Source of the DNA: an uncultured Pelagibacteraceae bacterium
GTDB lineage: Bacteria; Pseudomonadota; Alphaproteobacteria; Pelagibacterales; Pelagibacteraceae
Length of the DNA stretch: 64,000 bases
NCBI GenBank assembly: GCA_902525355.1
Contig: CABZGO010000002.1
Coordinates: forward strand, 30,341-94,340
Direction of reading: 5' to 3'
A program made the position numbers and the translations under genes. The notes beneath the pieces are model-generated. The model was not told where the DNA came from and searched no databases. It saw only the letters and a program-made list of their open reading frames with translations. Below are positions 34,070-44,599 of this stretch, piece after piece. Every line of letters starts with the position of its first letter. Position 1 is the stretch's first letter.

Positions 34070-36132
34070 TGTCAGAATTATTTGTAGAGCTATTTAGTGA
34101 AGAAATTCCTGCAAGGCTTCAAATAAATGCAAGAAATGAATTAAAAAAAAATATTAAAAATTTTTTTATTGAAAATCAAATTAAATTCAATGAAAATTTC
34201 AATGTTTATTCAACACCTAACAGACTAGTTCTACTTGTTGATAAAATCCCTAACGAAATCAAATTAAGTTCAGAGGAAATTAGAGGCCCAAATGTTAATG
34301 CCCCTGAAAAAGCATTAGAGGGATTTATTAGATCAAATAACACAATATTAGAGAAAATATTTAAAAAAAATACTGAAAAAGGTGAATTTTATTTTTTTAA
34401 AAAAGAGTCTAGAAAAATAAAGGTTTCAGATTTACTAGAAAAAAATTTAAGTGAAATCTTAGCAAAGATAGCTTGGAATAAATCAATGAAATGGGCAAAT
34501 TATGATCTTTACTGGGGAAGACCTCTTAAATCCATTTTAGCAATATTTAATAAAAAACCTCTAAATTTTGTTTTTAACCACATAAATAGCTCTAACAAAA
34601 CTTTTAAAGATAAATCACTAGAGGAAGGTATGAAAACTTTTAAAGACTTCAATTCGTATTTAAAATTTTTTAGAAAAAAAGGTATTTTAATTGATCAAGA
34701 TTTAAGAAAAAAAATAATACAGAATAAGATTAATGAAATAATTAATAAAAAAAATTTAAAAATCGAACATAATGACAGACTTGTGGATGAAATTGTAAAT
34801 ATAGTTGAAAAGCCAGTGGTAATTGTTTGTGATTTTGACAAAAAATTTTTGAATGTACCCAGTGAAATATTGATTACTACCATGCAGACTCATCAAAAAT
34901 ATTTACCAACCTTTGACAAAAAAAATAATCTTACAAATAATTTTTTTGTAGTTTCAGATATTAAAGACACTAAAGGGTTTGTTAAATTAGGAAATGAAAG
35001 AGTGATTGAAGCAAGATTAAGTGATGCTGAGTTTTTTTGGGAGAAAAATAAAACCCAAAATTTAGTAAAACAAGTAGATAAATTAAAAAATATAAATTAT
35101 TTTAAAGGTTTAGGATCCTACTTTGACAAAATTCAACGTATGAGGAAGTTATCATCGTTAATTTCTGATGATTTTTTAATTAGCAAAGATAAAATTGAAA
35201 TAGCCTCATCAATTTGCAAAGTTGATTTAATGTCTGATCTTGTTGGAGAGTTTCCGGAACTCCAAGGTATAGTCGGAGGTCATTTTGCAAAGTTTCAAGG
35301 GTTTGATAAAGAAGTTTGTCTTGCTGTATCTGAACAATATTTGCCTAACGGGATGGAAAGCAAATTGCCAAAAAAAATGTATAGTGTTGCTTTATCTTTG
35401 AGTGATAAGCTAGACTCGTTAGTAGGTTTTTTTGGAATTAATCTGAAACCTACTAGTTCAAAAGATCCATATGCCATAAGAAGAATGGCTATAAGTCTTG
35501 TCAGATTAATTGTTGAAAATGAAACAAAAATCAAACTAAAAGATTTAATTATTTACACCTGTTCAGTATATAGAGATCAGGGCTATGATTTTGATACCAA
35601 AAAGATACAAAACGAGTTAAGTGATTTCATAATTGAAAGATTAAAAAATTATTTAAAAGAAAAAAAAATAAGACAAGATATAATTGAAAGCTCAACATTT
35701 TTACTTGGATTAGATGATTTATTAAAAGCCTATAAAAAATCTTTATGTTTAAATAAAAATATAAAAAAAGAAATCGGCTTTGAAACTATTGCAGCATACA
35801 AAAGATCTTCAAATATATTAAATACTGAAGAAAAAATTTCTGCTGGATCTCTTGGTTTTGCAGATCCAGGTTTATTTAAAAATGATTACGAGAAAAAATT
35901 ATATAAAAAAATAAATGATATCAGAAAATATTTTTTGAGTATTGGAAAAGATGAAAATTACGAGGAAAGTCTAATAATTTTATCAAGCATTAAAAAAGAG
36001 ATAAACGATTTTTTCGATAATGTTATTGTAAATGATGAAGATATAATAATTAAAAAAAATAGATTAGAATTATTAAATATGTTGTGTAAAACTTTTGATA
36101 ACTATTTTAATTTTTCAAAAATAAATGCCTAG
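34066..36132 (+). CDS. glyS: Glycyl-tRNA synthetase beta subunit
   Basis: [43 protein letters not shown]. Confidence 0.97.
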   Translation: MMSELFVELFSEEIPARLQINARNELKKNIKNFFIENQIKFNENFNVYSTPNRLVLLVDKIPNEIKLSSEEIRGPNVNAPEKALEGFIRSNNTILEKIFKKNTEKGEFYFFKKESRKIKVSDLLEKNLSEILAKIAWNKSMKWANYDLYWGRPLKSILAIFNKKPLNFVFNHINSSNKTFKDKSLEEGMKTFKDFNSYLKFFRKKGILIDQDLRKKIIQNKINEIINKKNLKIEHNDRLVDEIVNIVEKPVVIVCDFDKKFLNVPSEILITTMQTHQKYLPTFDKKNNLTNNFFVVSDIKDTKGFVKLGNERVIEARLSDAEFFWEKNKTQNLVKQVDKLKNINYFKGLGSYFDKIQRMRKLSSLISDDFLISKDKIEIASSICKVDLMSDLVGEFPELQGIVGGHFAKFQGFDKEVCLAVSEQYLPNGMESKLPKKMYSVALSLSDKLDSLVGFFGINLKPTSSKDPYAIRRMAISLVRLIVENETKIKLKDLIIYTCSVYRDQGYDFDTKKIQNELSDFIIERLKNYLKEKKIRQDIIESSTFLLGLDDLLKAYKKSLCLNKNIKKEIGFETIAAYKRSSNILNTEEKISAGSLGFADPGLFKNDYEKKLYKKINDIRKYFLSIGKDENYEESLIILSSIKKEINDFFDNVIVNDEDIIIKKNRLELLNMLCKTFDNYFNFSKINA

Positions 36133-38794
36133 TATGAAAAAATTTATATTTAATTTTAAATCAAATAAAATAAAAAAAATTAAACTGCCAAAAAATATTC
36201 TTGGAGGCAAAGGTGCAAATCTTTCTGAGATGGGAAGAATGGGACTGCCTGTACCTCCTGGTTTTACAATATCTACAGAGGCATGTGACTTGTTTTATAA
36301 GAATAAAAAAAAATTAAATAAAAAAATACTTAATGAAATAAGTAAAGAATTAAAATTTATAGAAAAAGACTCGGGAAAAAAATTTGGAGATATAAAAAAT
36401 CCTCTTCTAGTTTCTGTAAGATCTGGAGCTAGAGTCTCTATGCCTGGTATGATGGATACAATTTTAAATCTAGGTCTTAATGATAATACAGTAATAGCAC
36501 TTGCAAAAAAAACTTCAAATTTAAGATTTGCAAATGACAGTTATAGGCGTTTTATTCAAATGTATTCTAATGTCGTATTGGGAATCGAGGGTTATCACTT
36601 TGAGGATATAATTGAGAACTACAAGTTAACAAAAGGGGTGTTACTAGACACAGAATTAGATGAGTATGACTGGGAAGCTTTAATAAAAGATTTTAAAAAT
36701 ATTGTAAAAGAAAAAACAAAAAAAGATTTTCCTCAAAACGTCAAAGAACAATTAGTGGGAGCTATAAGTGCTGTTTTTTTATCTTGGGAAAGTCATAGAG
36801 CAAAAGTCTATAGAAAACTAAATCAAATACCATCCAATTGGGGTACAGCAGTTAATGTGCAATCAATGGTTTTTGGAAATATGGGCAATGATTGTGCAAC
36901 TGGTGTAGTTTTTACTAGAAATCCATCAGATGGAGATAAAAATATTTACGGAGAATATTTAATAAACGCGCAAGGAGAGGATGTTGTTGCTGGAACCAGA
37001 ACACCACAACATATTACAAAAAAAGCTAGAGTTGAATCAAAAGAAACCCTTAAGTCAATGGAAGAGGCAATGCCAAAAACATACAAGCAACTAAGAAATA
37101 TATTAATCAAATTAGAAAAACACTACAAAGATATGCAGGATGTGGAGTTTACTGTTGAAAATAAAAAACTTTGGATGCTTCAAACACGCTCTGGAAAACG
37201 AACAGCTAAGTCTGCTGTTAAAATAGCCGTAGATATGGTTAAAGAAAAATTGATTACTAAAAAAGATGCAATATTACGAATAGAACCAAGTTCTTTAGAC
37301 ACTTTACTTCATCCAACTTTAGATGAGAAAGCAAACTTAGATGTAATTGGATCAGGCTTACCCGCATCACCAGGTGCTGCAAGTGGAAAAGTTGTCTTCA
37401 CATCTGATGAGGCTGAAAGACTAAATAGTATGATGCAAAGTACAATATTAGTTCGTGTAGAAACTTCACCAGAAGATATTCATGGTATGCACGCAGCAAA
37501 AGGAATACTTACCTCAAGGGGAGGTATGACAAGTCATGCTGCAGTAGTTGCTAGAGGGATGGGACGACCATGTGTCTCTGGATCTAGTGAAATAGAAATT
37601 GATTATGAAAATAAATTATTCAAAACAAACAATAAAGTAATTAAAGAGGGTGAAATAATTACAATTGATGGTTCAACAGGCAGAATAATTATTGGTGAGG
37701 TAAAAACAGTTAAACCAGAAATATCAGGTGATTTTTCAAAAATAATGAGTTGGTCTGATGATTTTAGAAAATTAAAAATTAGAACTAATTCGGAAACACC
37801 ATTGGATAGCAAAACTGCTAGAGAATTTGGTGCTGAGGGTATTGGTTTATGTAGAACTGAACATATGTTTTTTGATGAAGAAAGAATTTTATCGGTAAGA
37901 GAAATGATATTATCTAAAACAATTGAAGATCGATCTAATGCACTCAAAAAGTTATTACCACATCAAAAAAAAGATTTTATTGAAATATTTAAGATAATGA
38001 AAGGCTTACCAGTAACTGTAAGGTTACTTGACCCACCTCTACATGAATTTTTACCAAAAAGTAACAATGAAATTAATGATGTTGCAGTTTCACTAAATAT
38101 TCCTGTTAAAGAACTTGAATTGAGAATTTCAGAACTTCATGAACAAAATCCCATGCTGGGTCATAGAGGTTGTAGATTAGCAATTTCATTCCCTGAAATT
38201 TATGAGATGCAGTGTACTGCAATTTTTGAGGCTTTAGTGGAATGTAAAAAACAAAAAATTCAATCAACAATGCCTGAAATCATGATACCTTTAGTTTCAA
38301 CAGAAACAGAAATAAAAATCATGAAAGATTTAGTCATTAGGGTTGCAAAAAAAGTTCAAGATGCGAATAAAATTAAAATCGATTTTTTAGTTGGAACAAT
38401 GATTGAATTGCCAAGAGCAGCAATAAAGGCAAAAGATATTGCTAAACACGCTGAATTTTTTAGTTTTGGAACCAATGATTTAACTCAAACTACATTTGGA
38501 ATTAGTAGAGATGATAGTGGTAAATTTCTAAATGATTATATTGAGAACAAAATTTTTGACATTGATCCTTTTGTATCAATTGATGATGGAGTTGGAGACT
38601 TAATAAAAATTGCAACTGACAAAGGTAGAAAACAAAACAAGAAAATTAAACTTGGAATTTGTGGTGAACATGGTGGAGATCCTAAAAGTATAGAATTTTG
38701 TGTAAAAACTGGATTAGATTATGTGTCTTGTTCTCCCTACAGAGTTCCAGTTGCAAGATTAGCAGCAGCCCAAGCTCAGATAAAAAAAATTTAA
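36125..38794 (+). CDS. ppdK: Pyruvate, phosphate dikinase
   Basis: LGGKGANLSEMGRMGLPVPPGFTIS, GGMTSHAAVVARGMGRPCVSG, GTNDLTQTTFGISRDD. Confidence 0.97.
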   Translation: MPSMKKFIFNFKSNKIKKIKLPKNILGGKGANLSEMGRMGLPVPPGFTISTEACDLFYKNKKKLNKKILNEISKELKFIEKDSGKKFGDIKNPLLVSVRSGARVSMPGMMDTILNLGLNDNTVIALAKKTSNLRFANDSYRRFIQMYSNVVLGIEGYHFEDIIENYKLTKGVLLDTELDEYDWEALIKDFKNIVKEKTKKDFPQNVKEQLVGAISAVFLSWESHRAKVYRKLNQIPSNWGTAVNVQSMVFGNMGNDCATGVVFTRNPSDGDKNIYGEYLINAQGEDVVAGTRTPQHITKKARVESKETLKSMEEAMPKTYKQLRNILIKLEKHYKDMQDVEFTVENKKLWMLQTRSGKRTAKSAVKIAVDMVKEKLITKKDAILRIEPSSLDTLLHPTLDEKANLDVIGSGLPASPGAASGKVVFTSDEAERLNSMMQSTILVRVETSPEDIHGMHAAKGILTSRGGMTSHAAVVARGMGRPCVSGSSEIEIDYENKLFKTNNKVIKEGEIITIDGSTGRIIIGEVKTVKPEISGDFSKIMSWSDDFRKLKIRTNSETPLDSKTAREFGAEGIGLCRTEHMFFDEERILSVREMILSKTIEDRSNALKKLLPHQKKDFIEIFKIMKGLPVTVRLLDPPLHEFLPKSNNEINDVAVSLNIPVKELELRISELHEQNPMLGHRGCRLAISFPEIYEMQCTAIFEALVECKKQKIQSTMPEIMIPLVSTETEIKIMKDLVIRVAKKVQDANKIKIDFLVGTMIELPRAAIKAKDIAKHAEFFSFGTNDLTQTTFGISRDDSGKFLNDYIENKIFDIDPFVSIDDGVGDLIKIATDKGRKQNKKIKLGICGEHGGDPKSIEFCVKTGLDYVSCSPYRVPVARLAAAQAQIKKI

Positions 38795-39627
38795 ATCTGC
38801 AATTTTAAATCTAAGGCTTGAATACTATGTGTTAATTCACCTACTGATATTCTATCAACGTTTGTTGAAGCCATTTTTTTTACATTTTTTAAAGTTATTC
38901 CTCCAGAGGCTTCAGTCTCATATTTTCCTTTTGCATATTTAATGGCTTCTCTTAGATTTTTTGGACTCATATTATCAAACAGAACTGTATTAAAATTTAG
39001 TCCATTAATCCTTTTAAATTGATTCAAAGTATCAACTTCGACAGTAATTTTTCTTTTTTTTTTATTTTTAATTGCTTTTTTTACTATTTCTTCAAATTTA
39101 TTTGATGAGGCTAGATGATTGTCTTTAATTAAAAATTCGTCACTTAAATTAAATCTGTGGTTTGTCCCACCTCCTAGTTTTACAGCATATTTTTGAATAA
39201 CTCTTAGATTAGGAATTGTTTTTCTAGTGCAACAAATTTTTGTTTTCTTACTTACCTTTTTTACAAATTTATTTGTTTTAGTTGCAATGCCAGAGATATG
39301 AGAGAGAAAATTTAGAGCAACTCTTTCTCCAATTAATATATTTTTAATTTTACCTTCAATTACAGCAATTACAGACCCTTTACTAATTCTTGAACCTTCT
39401 TTTTTTTTTGTGTGAAATTTAATATTTCTGTCTAATAAATTAAATGTTTGTTTAGCAAATTCTAATCCACCTATAATACCTGCTTCGTTGCTCATCAGTT
39501 TAACTTTTAAAATCGAATTATTATTTAAAAGGTTTGTTGTAATATCTCCTGAGGGATATAGATCCTCGTTAAGGGCTAACTTACAGGTTGATCGGATAAA
39601 ATTTTTACTTAATTGAATTTTAGGCAC
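38791..39627 (-). CDS. nadC: Nicotinate-nucleotide pyrophosphorylase (carboxylating)
   Basis: NEDLYPSGDITTNLL, ERVALNFLSHISGIAT, TRKTIPNLRVIQKYAVKLGGGTNHRFNLSDEFLIKDNH. Confidence 0.95.
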   Translation of the reverse strand: MPKIQLSKNFIRSTCKLALNEDLYPSGDITTNLLNNNSILKVKLMSNEAGIIGGLEFAKQTFNLLDRNIKFHTKKKEGSRISKGSVIAVIEGKIKNILIGERVALNFLSHISGIATKTNKFVKKVSKKTKICCTRKTIPNLRVIQKYAVKLGGGTNHRFNLSDEFLIKDNHLASSNKFEEIVKKAIKNKKKRKITVEVDTLNQFKRINGLNFNTVLFDNMSPKNLREAIKYAKGKYETEASGGITLKNVKKMASTNVDRISVGELTHSIQALDLKLQI

Positions 39628-39632
39628 AGATT

Positions 39633-40622
39633 CTATCTGCCTATTTCAGCCATTCTCTCTACCGATATCCTAGCTCTCTCAATTGTTTCGTGGTCCATTA
39701 TTAATTCGTTTGTTTCATTTTCTAAACAATCAAGTATTTTTGGCAATGTAATTCTTTTCATGTGAGGACATAAATTACAAGGTCTAATAAATTCTACATT
39801 AGGATTATCAATTTGAACATTATCACTCATTGAGCATTCTGTGACCATCATAACTTTTTCAGGTTGATTATCTTTTACGTATTTAATCATTCCACTTGTT
39901 GAGCCTGCAAAATCACTAGCATTTATTACATCAGGAGGACATTCAGGGTGAGCAATAATTTTGATTCCAGGATTATTTTTTCGTATTTCATTAATCTCTT
40001 CATCATTAAATTGTTCATGAACCTCACATGTGCCTTTCCATGAAATAATTTCTACATCAGTTTGAGAAGCAACATATTTTGCTAAATAATCGTCTGGTAA
40101 GAAAATTACTTTTTTTACACCTAAAGAGTTTACAATTTTAACAGCATTTGCTGATGTGCAACAAACATCAGTTTCTGCCTTAACATCTGCGGAAGTGTTA
40201 ACGTATGAAACTACAGGAACACCAGGATATTGTTTTTTTAAGTTTCTTACATCTTCACCAGTTATAGATGAGGATAAAGAGCAACCAGCTTTCATATCTG
40301 GCAACAATACTTTCTTTTCAGGGCTCATTAATTTTGCTGTTTCAGCCATAAAATGAACTCCACACATTACGATTATATCTGCCTTAGTTTTTGCAGCTTC
40401 AACTGCCAATGCTAACGAGTCAGCAGAAAAATCTGAAATACCATGGTATATTTCTGGTGTTTGATAATTGTGTGCAAGTATAATGGCATTCTTCTCTTTT
40501 TTTAATTTGTTAATTTGATAAATATAAGGCGCGTGATGAGCCCACTCAATTTCTGGGATTTTTTTTGAGACCTTTTCGTATATTGAGTTCGTTGCTTTTT
40601 TTATTTCTGGCGTAAATTCCAT
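39633..40622 (-). CDS. nadA: Quinolinate synthase A
   Basis: AHNYQTPEIY, CGVHFMAETAKLMSPEKKVLLPD, CNLCPHMKRI. Confidence 0.97.
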   Translation of the reverse strand: MEFTPEIKKATNSIYEKVSKKIPEIEWAHHAPYIYQINKLKKEKNAIILAHNYQTPEIYHGISDFSADSLALAVEAAKTKADIIVMCGVHFMAETAKLMSPEKKVLLPDMKAGCSLSSSITGEDVRNLKKQYPGVPVVSYVNTSADVKAETDVCCTSANAVKIVNSLGVKKVIFLPDDYLAKYVASQTDVEIISWKGTCEVHEQFNDEEINEIRKNNPGIKIIAHPECPPDVINASDFAGSTSGMIKYVKDNQPEKVMMVTECSMSDNVQIDNPNVEFIRPCNLCPHMKRITLPKILDCLENETNELIMDHETIERARISVERMAEIGR

Positions 40623-40678
40623 AATAAAAACTTATCAACTTGATATAGAATTGTCATTCATTTAATCTGACGCATTTT

Positions 40679-40764
40679 GCGGTCATGCTGAAATTGGTAG
40701 ACAGGCACGGTTGAGGGCCGTGTGGGCTAAGCCCATGAGAGTTCAAGTCTCTCTGACCGCACCA
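40679..40764 (+). tRNA. tRNA-Leu (anticodon GAG), long variable arm, CCA encoded
   Basis: GCGGTCA/TGACCGC acceptor, CACGG-TTGAGGG-CCGTG anticodon arm, TGGGC-taa-GCCCA variable arm, GAGAG-TTCAAGT-CTCTC T arm. Confidence 0.96.
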
Positions 40765-41972
40765 ATTTTTGTAGTATTTCTAACATTAATCTTATTGTTA
40801 CTGATTAGATTAATCACCAATATAAATAATAGTAATAAAATATTAATATATGAAATAGAATAGTCAAAAAAGTCTAAAAATTTTTTGTCTAAACTTAAAT
40901 AGTTAAGTCCTTTAACAAGATATATATTTAAACCTTTAAAAAAATGTAAAAAATAAACAGTCAATATAAATGTTATTTTTGAAACAAAAAAAGAAAAGTT
41001 TTTTATAGAATATACTAGAAATGGAAGCATCATTACATAATCGTGTGGGTAATGTGGAAAAAAAATTAATGTGCTTAAAGATAAACAAGACAATTTTAAA
41101 AGACTATCATTTAAACTTTTAATTTTAAAAATAAAAAAGTAATTAAATATTATTGATAAAGTTAAAAATAATAATGATTTATAATAAAAATCAATTAGAC
41201 TAATTGTTTCAAAAATTGAGAAAATAAATTTATTCTTTGGCATATTATTAGTTGTCTCCCCAACTAATTGATTTTCTAGTGCTAACTCAAATGGTTGAAA
41301 AATTGTAATAAAAGGACTAGAGTTTGTTATAAAGCTATAAAATAGCCAACCAAATATTGCTGGTAGCATTGTTAAGAGTAAAAATTTAAATTTATTTGAC
41401 GACAGGTAATATAAAAAAATTGAGTATCCAATTGTATATTTAAAATAACTTATTCCTGATAATATAACATTTAATTTAGTTTCTTTTATAAAAGGCAGAA
41501 TAAAAAAAAATAAAATTAAAAGTGTCTGTTGTCCTGTAACAATTTGTACTTTTGAAACAATACAAAAACAAAAGAAAAAAATTATTAAAATACTCTTTTC
41601 TGCTGAAAGGGAAAATTTTTTACATAACATTATTGGAATTAAAAATAACAAAATAATATTTGTTAACATCCAGGCAACCTTAGCATGAGTCCATTCCAAT
41701 AAAGTATATGGATAAAATAAAATATATAGTCCATGGAGATACTCTCCATATTGTGACATCATAATTTTTTCAATATTTCCACTCAACATATAATGATAAT
41801 GGTTCACATTTTCAAAAACTAGTTTCGTAGGTGACCACTGAAAATCATGATGTCCACTTGGTGATAACACATCTTTTATTATTTGAAAATATGAGCTGAA
41901 AACAGATGATCCTAAAATTATTACTAATATTATAACAAAGCTTTTTTGTTTATTTATTTTATGTAAGTTCAT
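40743..41972 (-). CDS. Polytopic membrane protein, GT87/DUF2029-like GT-C glycosyltransferase (putative)
   Basis: Multiple TM segments; early-loop DFQWSPTKLVFENVNHYHYMLSG; C-terminal codons overlap tRNA-Leu 3' end on the opposite strand. Confidence 0.6.
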   Translation of the reverse strand: MNLHKINKQKSFVIILVIILGSSVFSSYFQIIKDVLSPSGHHDFQWSPTKLVFENVNHYHYMLSGNIEKIMMSQYGEYLHGLYILFYPYTLLEWTHAKVAWMLTNIILLFLIPIMLCKKFSLSAEKSILIIFFFCFCIVSKVQIVTGQQTLLILFFFILPFIKETKLNVILSGISYFKYTIGYSIFLYYLSSNKFKFLLLTMLPAIFGWLFYSFITNSSPFITIFQPFELALENQLVGETTNNMPKNKFIFSIFETISLIDFYYKSLLFLTLSIIFNYFFIFKIKSLNDSLLKLSCLSLSTLIFFPHYPHDYVMMLPFLVYSIKNFSFFVSKITFILTVYFLHFFKGLNIYLVKGLNYLSLDKKFLDFFDYSISYINILLLLFILVINLISNNKINVRNTTKIGAVRET

Positions 41973-43270
41973 TTAGCTTTTTTAAATCTTTGTTTAATAT
42001 CGTAATACTTATCCTTAATATCATAATTAGAGTCTTTATATTTTTTATCTTGCATATAATAGAAGACTAAAAATTTTTTACTCAAACCGCCCCAGATGTT
42101 AATCTCTTTAGCCTCTAAATTACAACAATGTGGTAGTCTAATAAAAAAACAGCAAATAATTACAATTAAAATTAATGGAAAAGTTTTAATGTCAACTTTT
42201 GGGAAAAAATTATCTTTTACTCTATTTTCAAATGGATATTGCACAAAAAAGGCAAAACTTATAAAACTGATAATATTTATCCATCTGCCAGTATCTCCAA
42301 TTGGGAAAAGAAATAAGAATAGCGGCAGGATCGATAAATACATATATTTTAAAGTATTTAAATTTTTATCTACTATGATCTTATTTTTATTAAAATATTT
42401 AATAAAAAAATGAAATGGTAATACTGACAATATTATAAAAAAAATGTTAATTTTAAAGTTATAGAAATTAAATAAATTAGTATTTAATTCATATTTTATA
42501 ACACTCAAATTACCTTCAGTTTTAGCCGCAACTAAAACTGCATCCAGCCAAAGATCTTTCTCTGTAACTAATGAAATCTTTTCTAACATTAGTTCAATTG
42601 TATTTTCACTTATAGGATAAAAAAAAATAAATAATATCGCCAAAAAACATATTGCAAATGATGGAAAAAGAATTTTTTGAGAATTTTTATTTTCTCCAAC
42701 AACGATTTTTGCAAATAAAAAGTGAAATGGTACTGTCCATGCTTGAATCTCGTGAATAAATAAAGAAATTATAATTAATGGAACAATTAGATAAGAGAAA
42801 ATTTTTAAATAACTTTTATAATTTAAAATATTATTACGATGATTTCTTACAAGTAACGAATGAAATAAAATTAAAAAAATAGATAAAACATCAAACCTTT
42901 GGTAGCCACCTAAATCATTAAAAGAAAACATTATTAAAGTTGGCGATAAAAGCAAATAAACATATAAAATCTTATTTGAGATATATTCTTTAATAATATG
43001 GAGATATAATAAGATGGTTATAAGATAAAAGAATATGAAAAAATAGGAAAATGTCTTTGATGTATTGACATTAAAATTGTTTTCGATAAAAATTGAAATA
43101 GTTCCAAAAAGACCTCTCTTAACAAAACCGCCGCTATAATTCAGATGAGATTGAGAAAAAGTCCAAAAATTAATTGTATAAATTGTCGAAATGTAAAATA
43201 GATAAGAAAATAGCAACAATACAAAAAGCGATGATAAATAAAAAAAAATTAAATTTTTTGAAGATTTCAT
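41969..43270 (-). CDS. Polytopic membrane protein, putative GT-C-type glycosyltransferase or glycan-associated membrane protein
   Basis: Multi-TM ORF with HLNYSGGFVKRGLFGT in the first periplasmic loop; overlaps the next GT-C-like gene by ATGA. Confidence 0.5.
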   Translation of the reverse strand: MKSSKNLIFFYLSSLFVLLLFSYLFYISTIYTINFWTFSQSHLNYSGGFVKRGLFGTISIFIENNFNVNTSKTFSYFFIFFYLITILLYLHIIKEYISNKILYVYLLLSPTLIMFSFNDLGGYQRFDVLSIFLILFHSLLVRNHRNNILNYKSYLKIFSYLIVPLIIISLFIHEIQAWTVPFHFLFAKIVVGENKNSQKILFPSFAICFLAILFIFFYPISENTIELMLEKISLVTEKDLWLDAVLVAAKTEGNLSVIKYELNTNLFNFYNFKINIFFIILSVLPFHFFIKYFNKNKIIVDKNLNTLKYMYLSILPLFLFLFPIGDTGRWINIISFISFAFFVQYPFENRVKDNFFPKVDIKTFPLILIVIICCFFIRLPHCCNLEAKEINIWGGLSKKFLVFYYMQDKKYKDSNYDIKDKYYDIKQRFKKAK

Positions 43271-43315
43271 ATTTGAAACATTATATTTATAGATTAAGAA
43301 TTATCTTATTTAAAC

Positions 43316-44599
43316 ATGGTTAAATCTAAAAAAAAATATAATTTTACATATACAGCAAATTTTTCATCAAAAATAATAAAACCAAAAAATATTAAGGAAT
43401 TAAGACAATATTTAAATAAGCCATTTACAATTGTGGGAAATATGAGATCTTATGGAGACACCTTTATTGGAAATGGTAACCACATATCACTCTCAAATTT
43501 TAACAATATATTAAATTTAGATATTAAAAGAAGAGTAATAGAAATTGAATCGGGAGCATCTTTAAGAGATATGAACGAAAAAATATTTAATAAAGGTTTA
43601 ATTTTACCTTGTATGCCTGGTTGCAAATACGTTTCAATTGGTGGAATGATTGCTAATAATATCTCTGGTAAACTATTAACTAATAATAAAATAGAAAACT
43701 TCATTCATTCTATCAAATTGATCAATAATAAGAACAAAATAATCGAATGTTCTAGAAAAAAAAATAAATTTTTTTTTTATTTAAGTATTGGTGGAAAAGG
43801 CAGAACAGGACCAATAATATCAGCAAAAATAAAATTATCAAAATTAAATTCATCTTTTATAAAGCAAGAGTCTTTATATTTTGATAGTTATGATAGTTTT
43901 TTTGAATTACTTATAAAATTAAAAAAATTTAGGTATGGAGTATGTTGGGTTGATTTTACCAAAGAAAATTTTGAAGGAATTTTATTTTTAGGATCTCACT
44001 ATAATACTAAGGATAAAAAACATTTCTTTTATTATGATTTAAAGCTTCCTAGTTTTGTGACATATTTAATAAGTTTAATTGTCAAAATGAAATTGACTAC
44101 AATTATTTTTAATTATTTTTTTAAAACGAAAAATAAACTTTTCAAAACAAATATTTTAAAATTAAATAATTTCTTTTTTCCACAAAATAAAATTGTCAAT
44201 TGGAATGAATTCTTCAAACCTCATGGATTTTTTCAATTTCAAATATATCTAAATCAAAATAATTTACCCTTTATAATTGATAAAATAAAAAAGTTAATGA
44301 ACATTTATCAAATTTTTTCAAATTTTAGCATCATTAAATTTCATGATAATAAAAATATAAATAAATTTTCACTCTCATTAGATTTTCCAATTTATAATAA
44401 TAAAAAAAAAATTAAAAAATTTATTAATTATCTCGTAAAAAAATATGATTTAGAGGTTGAACTTTCAAAAGATATTGTTTTGAATAAACTAAATAATTCA
44501 ACTTTAAATAAAAATGATATTTTTAATCAAAACAATAAAATGTATTTTAATAAAAATTTTAATTCTAATATTTTTAAAAGGCTATTAAAATATGATTGA
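43316..44599 (+). CDS. FAD-dependent oxidoreductase, DprE1-like (decaprenylphosphoryl-beta-D-ribose 2'-oxidase family)
   Basis: VGNMRSYGDTFIGNG, PGCKYVSIGGMIANNISGK, LSIGGKGRTGPIISAKIKLS, SLSLDFPI, ELSKD; paired with an SDR gene. Confidence 0.75.
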   Translation: MVKSKKKYNFTYTANFSSKIIKPKNIKELRQYLNKPFTIVGNMRSYGDTFIGNGNHISLSNFNNILNLDIKRRVIEIESGASLRDMNEKIFNKGLILPCMPGCKYVSIGGMIANNISGKLLTNNKIENFIHSIKLINNKNKIIECSRKKNKFFFYLSIGGKGRTGPIISAKIKLSKLNSSFIKQESLYFDSYDSFFELLIKLKKFRYGVCWVDFTKENFEGILFLGSHYNTKDKKHFFYYDLKLPSFVTYLISLIVKMKLTTIIFNYFFKTKNKLFKTNILKLNNFFFPQNKIVNWNEFFKPHGFFQFQIYLNQNNLPFIIDKIKKLMNIYQIFSNFSIIKFHDNKNINKFSLSLDFPIYNNKKKIKKFINYLVKKYDLEVELSKDIVLNKLNNSTLNKNDIFNQNNKMYFNKNFNSNIFKRLLKYD

